Below, one piece after another: positions 37,201 to 43,459 of a stretch of DNA of 64,000 bases. Below the pieces are notes generated by a model, which was given only the letters and a program-made list of their open reading frames with translations, ran no database searches and was not told the origin of the DNA. The position numbers and the translations under genes are program-made. The DNA is from Chloroflexota bacterium (GTDB lineage Bacteria > Chloroflexota > Anaerolineae > Anaerolineales > Villigracilaceae), in NCBI GenBank assembly GCA_026390015.1, contig JAPLGS010000141.1, positions 124,929 through 188,928 of the forward strand, given 5' to 3'. How positions within the stretch are numbered: the stretch's first letter is position 1; every line of letters begins with the position of its first letter.

Positions 37201-38148
37201 AGCAAGGCTCGATATCTTTCCGTAAACATCAATTGCTTTTACTTCCAACGCTACGCCGGTTTGCATTCCTGGGAACCAGATTAATTGAGCCAGAGCAGCT
37301 TCGCCGTCTGGATCTTGGATTTCCAATGCTTCCGGCGTTGATTTTCCTGTGAGTATTAAATCTGAGAGTTTTGATGTAATCTTAATTTGCGATGCTGAAG
37401 AGCCCATGGCGAGCTCGAATTTTCCAGAACTTATGTTGTTGTAAATAAATTGATTGTTTGGAAGAATAAAATAAATACTAGCCAGTGTCGAAATGCCGTT
37501 TAATGGTTGAATAAGTCTTTGTAAATTTTCTTTTTCTGTGATCCCCACAATTGAACCGAGTGAGGAACCGCGCGCGGTTTTGTACTCCGCTATGGTAATA
37601 AGAATAAATTGATCTTTATAAATAGGTGCAAGCTCGCTGGCAGCAATAGATTGAGTCCCTTGCGATCCTTGATTAAAAATGGATGGATTGATTTTTATAC
37701 CTTGCCAATCTGTATTGCTGGCAATTTTAATATTTCCATTTGTATCAACCAGAAAGAACTGGTCAAATATCGGAGAATTTTGTTGTGCATTAAGGGTTTG
37801 AAAAGCTTTAATAAAATTACCGCGTATTTCGCCAAACTGAGTGCTTTGCGGGTTGGCATGTAAAGCCAGCTCGATAAGAATTTCGAAATTACTGTCTGTA
37901 ATCTGAAATTTGAGCAGTGCCTCCTTATTTTTTATTTCTTGATCGATGATCTTGAGTTGATTGGTCAGCAGGTTTTGTGATTGGGTAATCGCCTGCTCGG
38001 TTAAAAGCGCGCGAGCACGAAAGTATGACACGCCTGCCATTAAAGCAAGAGGAATAAATGTGAAGATGAGCAGTGTTCTTACAAGCGTACTTGTCAGGCT
38101 GCCTTTGAATCTTTTTTGTTGGGTGTTAAGTATGGGCGTCGTTGTCAT
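34282..38148 (-). CDS. Large Cache-HAMP sensor with five GAF domains and no output domain (sensor 1)
   Basis: 1288 residues. TM1 (about 20-42), a periplasmic Cache-like region (about 45-310; FFLVDTNGNIKIAS), TM2 (about 320-342), HAMP (about 343-395; NDEVGFLANSFNDMADEL) and a coiled coil come first. About five GAF domains follow (about 405-560, 580-720, 735-900, 905-1070, 1075-1225). The third has EGLTSIL and SWMGAPML, the fourth NPLLPDTRAEAAIPL. The C-terminal stub (AERERVIYEVTSKI to YAKIQV) is the same as in the other sensors, but the shortened GAF module is replaced by a full GAF. It is the first sensor gene, 7 bases after the receiver genes. Confidence 0.87.
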   Translation of the reverse strand: MTTTPILNTQQKRFKGSLTSTLVRTLLIFTFIPLALMAGVSYFRARALLTEQAITQSQNLLTNQLKIIDQEIKNKEALLKFQITDSNFEILIELALHANPQSTQFGEIRGNFIKAFQTLNAQQNSPIFDQFFLVDTNGNIKIASNTDWQGIKINPSIFNQGSQGTQSIAASELAPIYKDQFILITIAEYKTARGSSLGSIVGITEKENLQRLIQPLNGISTLASIYFILPNNQFIYNNISSGKFELAMGSSASQIKITSKLSDLILTGKSTPEALEIQDPDGEAALAQLIWFPGMQTGVALEVKAIDVYGKISSLAPFTFFLVLGTLIATGLVLIFGINRIIKPLRSLSDITRRFAEGDWSRRAEVLSNDEVGFLANSFNDMADELSGAYRSLEQKVDERTRQIRTAAEVAQSITTISNLDEMLNKTVELLVQQFEFYQASIFLVDRSGKYLEFKTGYGSAAKGLSDKKYSLEVGSATILGWVSANNKPRIASDVLDDPLHLKNELLPETRSEASVPISIGNLVFGILDVQSATAGTFNSAETLVMLQTLASQIAAAIQTKGLVETSQVNFEEIERLYRSSRLLANANNEADILKISGQILKEAPYPIVLFHLNADGGQLEVLSSGESTRAVSLPKYFQIDTEIITDYLFRGAIITTSSRVDVPDSLKNIIEKMDLNGAAFLPVRNREVLVAIIMIGIRKLTLSNTTIQPYANLADLMSISLEKADAIQQTEKHLREVESLASINKLISATLDLQSFFSGLLEKIHQIIGKYNLIVALYDEKSDTVSIPFSYEDEKITSIESFPLGEGLTSILLRTRQPFMLVEDTEKKAAELGVKFVGKPVRSWMGAPMLVQSKLIGALILQDPENERAFDEADLKFFTTITGQVAGVINNIHLLDESQQRALQLETAAEIARDISGSLNLDELLIKAVNFIRGRLNFYHAAVFLRDLSGEFTMIREATGEAGAQMKRAGYKIGVGSKSIVGFVSSRGEQLVVNDTAKDATYYANPLLPDTRAEAAIPLKVGERILGVLDIQSTKPYAFSDDNLRSLQILADQLAVAVVNTELFAETQEHLSQHRLLHHITTTAASGTTLEEALEGAVNGLQVTLGGDRVMIFLADREKKTLVLKASMGYAENASTEPIPFGSGITGWVAAHRRLLRLRDVSEDPRYIQMSSNTRSELAIPLIYRNELLGVLNVESELLDAYTENDEEMLGTLGGSLAAIIANARLLEQIRLQAERERVIYEVTSKIRRSTDIQSILMTTANELTRVTGARYAKIQVKPINDFERKD

Positions 38149-38155
38149 TGGGTGA

Positions 38156-38608
38156 TTAACTATATTCCCAAACTGGCTCTCCGCTTAGGATGCGCCGTAT
38201 CTGATCTGGGAAACGGTCTGGGTCGAGGGGTTTGCCTAAGAATCCGTCAAAGCCTGAATCTTTTGCCTTCTTCATTTGTTCCGGGCTAGCCTCGGCTGTT
38301 ACGGCAATGATCAGCACTGTTTTAAATCGTTCAGATGCGCGGATTTTTTTCAACGCCCCGTATCCATCCTCATAGGGAAGACGAATATCCATTAATATAA
38401 GATCAAGGCGCGGAAGTGTATCCGCATATTCAACAACTTCGTAGCCTGAGGTTTTCCATTCACAATGGATTCCCAGGTAACCAAGCATGCGCGCTATCAA
38501 AACAAAATTGGAAACATTATCCTCTACTACCAATACTGCCGTGTCATTTGGAATATTTGGTTTGCGAATCGGTTGAGTATCAGCAACGGAAGGTGTTTGA
38601 TCAGACAT
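38156..38608 (-). CDS. Stand-alone receiver-domain protein (single-domain response regulator) 2
   Basis: 150 residues: a disordered N-terminus of about 20 residues and one receiver domain (acidic pair in VLVVEDNVSN, phospho-acceptor Asp74 in ILMDIRLPYEDG, Thr in AVTAEAS, Lys in FLGKPLDPD). There is no output domain. Such DivK/CheY-like proteins carry phosphate or act by protein contact. It overlaps the first receiver gene by 8 bases and precedes the sensor genes by 7 bases. Confidence 0.9.
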   Translation of the reverse strand: MSDQTPSVADTQPIRKPNIPNDTAVLVVEDNVSNFVLIARMLGYLGIHCEWKTSGYEVVEYADTLPRLDLILMDIRLPYEDGYGALKKIRASERFKTVLIIAVTAEASPEQMKKAKDSGFDGFLGKPLDPDRFPDQIRRILSGEPVWEYS

Positions 38609-38996
38609 TATTACTCCTTGAAATAAATCTCTCTATCTGTTGGCCAATTGCATCAATATCGATTGGTTTTTGAATGTAACCGTCGCATCCGGCTTCCAAT
38701 GATTTTTCGCGATCGCCTCGCATCACATTTGCCGTTACCGCGAGAATTGGAATGTTGGAGTAATTTTTCATCCCCTTGATCTTTGCTGTTAATGTGTAAC
38801 CGTCCATATCCGGCATGTTAATATCCATTAAGATTAGATCAAAAGACCCGCTCTCTAGTTTTTCAATTGCCTGCATTGCATTAATGGCATCAACAACAGA
38901 ATAGCCCTCTGCGCCCAATACTCTGCGAATTAAATTTCTGTTATCTGAATTGTCTTCAATATATAGGATCGTACCTTTTTTTGCTTCTGGTAGCAT
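38601..38996 (-). CDS. Stand-alone receiver-domain protein 1, first gene of the array run
   Basis: 131 residues from the ATG at 38996 (GGAG about 9 bases upstream). An upstream in-frame start at 39164 would run through the tRNA gene and is rejected. It is a single receiver domain with YIEDNSDN, phospho-acceptor Asp58 in LMDINMPDMDG, AVTAN and the conserved Lys in YIQKPIDID. It is DivK-like in form. As promoter-proximal gene it should be among the best-expressed of the run, which fits a shared diffusible phosphate carrier between the kinase and its targets. Confidence 0.9.
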   Translation of the reverse strand: MLPEAKKGTILYIEDNSDNRNLIRRVLGAEGYSVVDAINAMQAIEKLESGSFDLILMDINMPDMDGYTLTAKIKGMKNYSNIPILAVTANVMRGDREKSLEAGCDGYIQKPIDIDAIGQQIERFISRSNNV

Positions 38997-39017
38997 GTTG
39001 GAAATCTCCGAACTAAA

Positions 39018-39035
39018 TTTTACCGTATGGTAAAA
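39018..39035. promoter_or_regulatory. Palindromic operator-like site before the array run
   Basis: Perfect inverted repeat TTTTACC-GTAT-GGTAAAA, with 7-base arms and a 4-base centre, 22 bases upstream of the first receiver ATG. The arms are AT-rich outside and no T-run follows, so it resembles a dimeric regulator site rather than a terminator. The regulator is unknown. A TATACT lies further upstream on the minus strand (39064-39069) as a possible -10. Confidence 0.45.
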
Positions 39036-39070
39036 ATACCCACATAACAGCAACCTTACAATTAGTATAA

Positions 39071-39100
39071 CAAAAAAATCGAGACTGCTAGGCCTCGATC
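39071..39100 (-). terminator. Terminator after the tRNA gene
   Basis: On the minus strand ATCGAG and CTCGAT pair over a 10-base loop, followed by seven T residues, just downstream of the tRNA-Gly 3' end. The stem is only 6 bp. Confidence 0.65.
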
Positions 39101-39106
39101 TAATTG

Positions 39107-39178
39107 AGCGGGTGATGAGATTCGAACTCACGATATCTTGCTTGGGAAGCAAGCGTTCTACCACTGAACTACACCCGC
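39107..39178 (-). tRNA. tRNA-Gly (anticodon CCC)
   Basis: Complete cloverleaf of 72 bases on the minus strand. Acceptor arms GCGGGTG/CACCCGC, D-arm GTTC...GAAC, anticodon stem CTTGC/GCAAG around loop TTCCCAA (anticodon CCC), T-arm with TTCGAAT. The discriminator is T, as in bacterial tRNA-Gly. The 3' CCA is not encoded. A terminator-like hairpin follows, and the 16-gene array run starts about 110 bases further on. Confidence 0.95.
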
Positions 39179-39251
39179 ATGATTAAAAGGAATTATAAGC
39201 TACCCCGGAAAGGCATGTCAAGTCTGATGGGTATATTCAACTCAGTCTCGT

Positions 39252-40289
39252 TTACTGCTTCCGCGTTAGGAGCGTATTCGCCAGTTGACGAATTGCCTCC
39301 CCAGCCTCGCCCCGTGGATTCGCTTGATCCAAATACTCCAAAGCCTTTTGAGTCTCAACTTTTGAAGTTTCCTCTGCGAAATTTTTAGCTCCTTCATCTT
39401 CAAGCAGAGTCGCCACGGCTTTTACTTCTGCCATTGATATCGGCCCTTGCGACCATCTTTTAGCGAATTTATTATGCTTTCCAAGTCCGTACAAGATCGG
39501 TAGCGAGTTTTTGCCTTCCACGAGATCGCTCGCAGTAGATTTTCCAATTAGCGCTTCATCGCCCCAAATTCCCAAAATATCATCCTGAACCTGGAATGCC
39601 AGCCCAAGATGCCAGCCAAAGAGGCGATAGGCTTCCTGCTCTTCCTCGCTGGCGGATCCAAGCAATGCGCCTATATGTGTGCAGGCAGAGAGCAGGGCAG
39701 AGGTTTTTCCGCCGACCATTGGCCAGTAATCATCAATGCTCAGGTCATTTCGATCTTCGTAGGACATATCCATGAATTGGCCACGTGTTAGCTCAAGAAG
39801 GCTGTTGTTCAGAATGCTGGCCGCCTTGCTAACAACGTCAGCGGGATGATATTCTCTCAAATCCAGGATGGCTTGATTGGCAATTACGAATAAGGCATCT
39901 CCAACGTTGATCGCCATTGGCGCGCCCCAATTGACCCAAACCGTATTACGGCCGCGTCGTTTGTCTGAATTATCCTGAATATCATCATGTACAAGGGAGA
40001 AATTATGGACAAGTTCGATTGCTGCAGCTGCTGGTTTGGCGCATAGCCAATAAGGAGTTGCTATTGTTTCACTTATTTTCATTTCATTTTCACAAGAAGC
40101 TGTTGTGAGCAGGACAAGTAATGGTCGTATCCGTTTGCCCGTTGCTTCAGAGCCTGCTCCTTCACCGGTCCAGCCCATGTGATAGGTAAGCATCTCATGG
40201 AATTGTTTGGTGCGCGGTTGATCCAGCCGCGCCACCTGTTTTTGAAGTTCTGATTCGATTGCTTCGAGCATTTGTTTCTGAATATTCAT
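39252..40289 (-). CDS. Polyprenyl diphosphate synthase (geranylgeranyl/farnesyl type)
   Basis: 345-residue trans-isoprenyl diphosphate synthase that condenses isopentenyl diphosphate with an allylic diphosphate. The first Asp-rich motif is in LVHDDIQDNSDKRRG and the second in FQVQDDILGIWGD, with GKRIRP near the N-terminus. The short-chain product (C15-C20) is a guess from the family; chain length cannot be fixed here. The ATG overlaps the stop of the upstream HAD remnant (ATGA), so the two were one operon. Confidence 0.92.
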   Translation of the reverse strand: MNIQKQMLEAIESELQKQVARLDQPRTKQFHEMLTYHMGWTGEGAGSEATGKRIRPLLVLLTTASCENEMKISETIATPYWLCAKPAAAAIELVHNFSLVHDDIQDNSDKRRGRNTVWVNWGAPMAINVGDALFVIANQAILDLREYHPADVVSKAASILNNSLLELTRGQFMDMSYEDRNDLSIDDYWPMVGGKTSALLSACTHIGALLGSASEEEQEAYRLFGWHLGLAFQVQDDILGIWGDEALIGKSTASDLVEGKNSLPILYGLGKHNKFAKRWSQGPISMAEVKAVATLLEDEGAKNFAEETSKVETQKALEYLDQANPRGEAGEAIRQLANTLLTRKQ

Positions 40290-40866
40290 TTGTTAATTCC
40301 GGTTATGTAGTATTCACCCAAAAAGATATTTAAATCTTTATCCAGCTGTTCAGGAGAATTGAACTGGATGGTGTTAAAACCTAATGTTTTTGCAGTCTCA
40401 ATATTTGGGAGTGAGTCGTCAATGAATAAGCATTCTCGCGCTTCACGTTCGATCTGTTGTAAGGTGAGTTGATAGATGGCTGGATCTGGTTTGACAATTT
40501 TGTGTTCGCCTGAAATAATGATATCGTCAAAGATCTTTATAAAATCGTAGCGGGCTTGAATGATCGAAAATTTCTCGATAGAGAAATTGCTCAGTAAATA
40601 AATATTCCAGCCCGATCTTTTTAGCGCCTGCGCGATTTCTATCGTGCCGACAATTGTCTCTGGGATGCATTCTTCCCAATATGTACACCTTCAATGAATA
40701 GACGGCCTGCGTCCTGGCGCGCATTCCATTCGTAAAATCGAATCTCTTGCAGAAAAGAGTCGACAGCTTCAGGGGTGGGGAAGAATCGCTTATACAGGTT
40801 GTGAACATCCCATTTGATGAGGACATTGCCGAGGTCAAAAATAATCGCCGTGATCGGGTACGTCAT
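40286..40866 (-). pseudogene. HAD-family hydrolase (YihX-like), broken by an internal deletion/frameshift
   Basis: The start (ATG 40866) encodes HAD motif I as IIFDLGNVLIKWD and runs in frame to about FIEGVHI. Near 40678-40683 the frame is lost and it stops at 40639. The rest continues in another frame: WEECIPETIVGTIEIA, LLSNFSIEKF (motif II), HKIVKPDPAIYQ (motif III Lys) and CLFIDDSLPNIETA (motif IV), ending at TGA 40286-40288. Compared with YihX-type HADs, about 20-25 residues also seem missing at the junction. This argues for a real deletion rather than a one-base read error, though an assembly fault remains possible. Confidence 0.8.
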
Positions 40867-40967
40867 CTACTGGATTAATCTCCTGCTTTATTTTATCCGA
40901 TTCATGCAGAAGCGGTATAATCCCGCACTTGATATTTAATGCCCATATTTGATCTTGGAGAAAAATC

Positions 40968-41390
40968 TTGAGCCGTGTGATCAACCCTGATTCTGTTGGA
41001 AAAGAACGAACTCGTTTAACGAAAGGCATTGTTTTGTGCATACGAGAATTGGCAAAACAGACTGCGGTTACGCCGGAAGCGAAAGACCTGGCGGCGTACA
41101 TCGCGCTGGCGTTGCAGTCCATTACGGATGGAATTGATGTTTCTGTGGTTGCGTGGGAAAAACGTGACTATTGGGTGAAGGCTGATAAATTTCGCATGGA
41201 ATGGATGTGGGCGGGGCAGTCAGCAGAAAAAATGAAGGCTGCTGTGCTGGAAGATGATTGGGCTGCCGTGGCCGCGCTGATGCCGCAGATCGCTTCGAGA
41301 TTTAACAAGGTGGTCGTTTCAGATAATCATCGCTTGGGGAAACCATGGACTGGGGCATATACATTGCTGGCGTTTCATCGAAAATTGTGA
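40968..41390 (+). CDS. Conserved-looking protein of unknown function, 140 residues
   Basis: I do not recognise the family. The TTG start at 40968 has GGAG seven bases upstream. The protein is soluble, mixed alpha/beta, Trp-rich in the middle (VVAWEKRDYWVKADKF, RMEWMW) with an N-terminal helix pattern and an EKMKAAVLEDDW segment. No signal peptide, TM segment or cysteine cluster is present. It stands alone, divergent from the HAD remnant and convergent with the SET gene, and is followed by a strong terminator. Frame length, ribosome binding site and terminator support a real gene. Confidence 0.75.
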   Translation: MSRVINPDSVGKERTRLTKGIVLCIRELAKQTAVTPEAKDLAAYIALALQSITDGIDVSVVAWEKRDYWVKADKFRMEWMWAGQSAEKMKAAVLEDDWAAVAALMPQIASRFNKVVVSDNHRLGKPWTGAYTLLAFHRKL

Positions 41391-41411
41391 TTATAAAATC
41401 CCTGTTGTTAT

Positions 41412-41454
41412 AAACAAAATCGCCGAGGGTTCAAGCCACTCGGCGATTTTGTTT
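41412..41454. terminator. Bidirectional terminator
   Basis: Perfect 16-bp inverted repeat (41412-41427 and 41439-41454) with an 11-base loop; the core ATCGCCGAG/CTCGGCGAT is flanked by A and T runs. It serves both the 140-residue gene and the convergent SET gene. Confidence 0.93.
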
Positions 41455-41460
41455 TATCTT

Positions 41461-41949
41461 TCAGGCTTTTTGTAAATTCTCCAGGTGCAGTTGTGTGTTG
41501 TTGAGCAGTTCGATCATCATTTGGCGGATGTGTTTGTTGAGAAAGTGTGTCTCCAATGTGGAGAGCGGCAGAAAGCGGGCTCCAGCGACAACGTGAATAC
41601 AATTTGCTGATCCGCATAAACAAATGAATGGAGCTTGCATTTCCCATTCAGTAGCGGGGTAGAAGAAGGAAAGTTCTTCACCTTTTTCTATGTCTCGTCG
41701 GGCGATCATTAGCATGTGGTCTGTGTCGAGCACAACGTTGGGGTCGCAGGAATGATTCAGCGCGGCGAGTTTACCGACATGGGTGTGGACTGTTCGCCCA
41801 ATTTGGACGGTGAAACGATTGGGTTTGTCCATGATGTTTTCGCTCGGCATGCTGCAAATCACATCGCCTTTTTTATATGCTTGTTTTGTGATGAGGGTTC
41901 TAAATTTATTTTCTGTTCTTATTGCAAGAGTTTCCATTGTTGTAACCAT
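41461..41949 (-). CDS. Small SET-domain protein (putative protein lysine methyltransferase)
   Basis: 162 residues, almost all SET domain. The catalytic-core motif is ALNHSCDPN (about residues 66-74), followed by ARRDIEKGEELSFFY, which provides the active-site tyrosine region, and a post-SET-like Cys cluster CLCGSANC. SET proteins use S-adenosylmethionine to methylate lysines; in bacteria the targets are mostly unknown. An AGGAG site lies about 10 bases before the ATG. The gene is monocistronic by context, with its own promoter and terminator. Function beyond the fold is unproven. Confidence 0.85.
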   Translation of the reverse strand: MVTTMETLAIRTENKFRTLITKQAYKKGDVICSMPSENIMDKPNRFTVQIGRTVHTHVGKLAALNHSCDPNVVLDTDHMLMIARRDIEKGEELSFFYPATEWEMQAPFICLCGSANCIHVVAGARFLPLSTLETHFLNKHIRQMMIELLNNTQLHLENLQKA

Positions 41950-42000
41950 TTTAAGTTTTCTCCTTTTGCGAAATACTTATTAAATATTTTTTCTTCTTTT

Positions 42001-42028
42001 AGTATAGCGGTAATAAAAGAAATTACAA
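42001..42028 (-). promoter_or_regulatory. Promoter of the SET-domain gene
   Basis: On the minus strand, TTGTAA (42023-42028) and TATACT (42001-42006) are separated by 16 bases and lie about 50 bases upstream of the ATG at 41949. Confidence 0.65.
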
Positions 42029-42077
42029 GGGTTGAAACTTAAATATCGAAATATATTAAGGTTGATTGACAAAGATA

Positions 42078-43235
42078 TTAAAACAACATCAATTGCATCG
42101 GCGCTTTGCGTCCGTTAAATAAAATATAAGGCGCGGCGCGTTCAGCGATGACCCCGAGTTTTTTTAGCGCAGATAGATCGCGCAGTTTACTTGATCTTCT
42201 TGCGTTGAGGATCGCATCTGCACCTTTCAATCCAATGCCTGGGATGCGGATCAATTCCTGCTTCTCCGCCTTGTTGATCTCAATTGGTTTGTTTGTCAAA
42301 TATTTCTGCGCCCACGCTTGTTTGGGATCAGCGTTAAGCGGAAGGTTACTGTCAGATGTAAATGGCAGGTCTTCAAGATCAAAGCCATAATCGCGCAACA
42401 AAAACGATGCTTGATATAAACGATGTTCGCGCATGGGGTCAACCGACGGTTTGTTTTCAAGCGGAGTATCTCTGACCGGATGGAACGCTGAAAAATATGC
42501 GCGCCTCAAGCGCACGTTCTTGTTCAACCAATTCGTGGTGGTCAATAATTCAAGATCGCTTTCATCCGCGCCGCCCGCCACAAATTGAGTCACAGTGGAT
42601 GGATGGCGTCCATTCCAAAATTTATACGCGGGGACTGTTCTGCGAATTTCCTCGACCCATTTCAACGGTTGTAATAATTCTTCGATGAATATTTTATGCG
42701 GCGCAAGTTTAGCAAGCCGTTCTGTATTGGGCGCTTCCAAATTGACCGAGACCCGGTCGGCTAATTGCATTGCGCGATAGACCTGATCTTTTTCTGCGCC
42801 TGGCATGATCTTTAGATGTAGATATCCGCGAAACTGATATTTCTTGCGCAGAAGTTCTGCCGTGTCGAGAAGTTTATCCTGCGTCCGTACACCGCCGCCT
42901 GCCAGCCCCGAGCTGAGGAATACACCTTCAGCAGCTCCACTTTGATTGAGTTTGTTGAACAACCCTGCGAATTCATCTGGCTTGAAAGTAGCGCGGCGGA
43001 AATCACGCCCGGCGCGGAATGGACAGTAGAAGCAATCCCGTTCACAGGCTGATGAGAGCAGAGTTTTTAGGAGCAGAATCTTCCGCCCGTTGGGGAGTTG
43101 GGCGGGATGCACAAAGGCTTGATCCGTTTCTTTCGGACTGAAGCAGACTGGGGCGGAGCCGGAGACGCGCGGTTCTCCATCCGCCTCAAAAGACATTTGC
43201 GATGATAACAGCTTGAGAGTGTCGAGTGAGTCCAT
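42078..43235 (-). CDS. Putative DNA modification/repair radical SAM protein
   Basis: 385 residues. The radical SAM [4Fe-4S] motif appears as CERDCFYC (about residues 64-71), with a SAM-binding region SSGLAGGG. The C-terminus has a helix-hairpin-helix DNA-binding motif (IRIPGIGLKGADAIL). This layout matches the radical SAM family often encoded next to a uracil-DNA-glycosylase-like protein and annotated as DNA modification or repair. No such partner lies beside it here. The reaction is unknown. Confidence 0.87.
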   Translation of the reverse strand: MDSLDTLKLLSSQMSFEADGEPRVSGSAPVCFSPKETDQAFVHPAQLPNGRKILLLKTLLSSACERDCFYCPFRAGRDFRRATFKPDEFAGLFNKLNQSGAAEGVFLSSGLAGGGVRTQDKLLDTAELLRKKYQFRGYLHLKIMPGAEKDQVYRAMQLADRVSVNLEAPNTERLAKLAPHKIFIEELLQPLKWVEEIRRTVPAYKFWNGRHPSTVTQFVAGGADESDLELLTTTNWLNKNVRLRRAYFSAFHPVRDTPLENKPSVDPMREHRLYQASFLLRDYGFDLEDLPFTSDSNLPLNADPKQAWAQKYLTNKPIEINKAEKQELIRIPGIGLKGADAILNARRSSKLRDLSALKKLGVIAERAAPYILFNGRKAPMQLMLF

Positions 43236-43459
43236 AAATCTATTTTAGAACATTTGGTCTATTTCAACAAGGGGAAACTGTGGAATAATGGCGGGAATTA
43301 ACCCGTACCTTTATGCCATAGACAGTGTTTACCATACATACTTCTCAGAGATTGACTCCCGGATGGGAGGGGAGGGCGCTATCGCGGACGATATACACTT
43401 GATCTTCGTAAGTTCGGTTTCTTGATGTAATAAAAAATCACACAAGGAGAATTACGAAA

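Noticed and set aside
18062..38148. Sensors as kinases truncated by frameshifts
   Set aside because: Gaps between genes are a few to about 40 bases and hold no kinase remnants; nine genes ending at the same point argues for a real shared ending.
11737..38996. Mobile island or prophage
   Set aside because: A tRNA flanks the run, but I see no integrase, transposase, or direct repeat of the tRNA end.
38997..39164. Upstream extension of the first receiver protein
   Set aside because: The extra frame crosses the tRNA-Gly gene and the terminator-like hairpin; the ATG at 38996 has a ribosome binding site and begins a normal receiver.
42812..43045. Short open frame opposite or inside the radical SAM gene
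   Set aside because: Shadow of the real gene, with no ribosome binding site or family features.
43236..43459. Riboswitch in the permease leader
   Set aside because: A small CTCCC/GGGAG hairpin is present, but I could not match it to guanidine, glycine, c-di-AMP or other known aptamer patterns.
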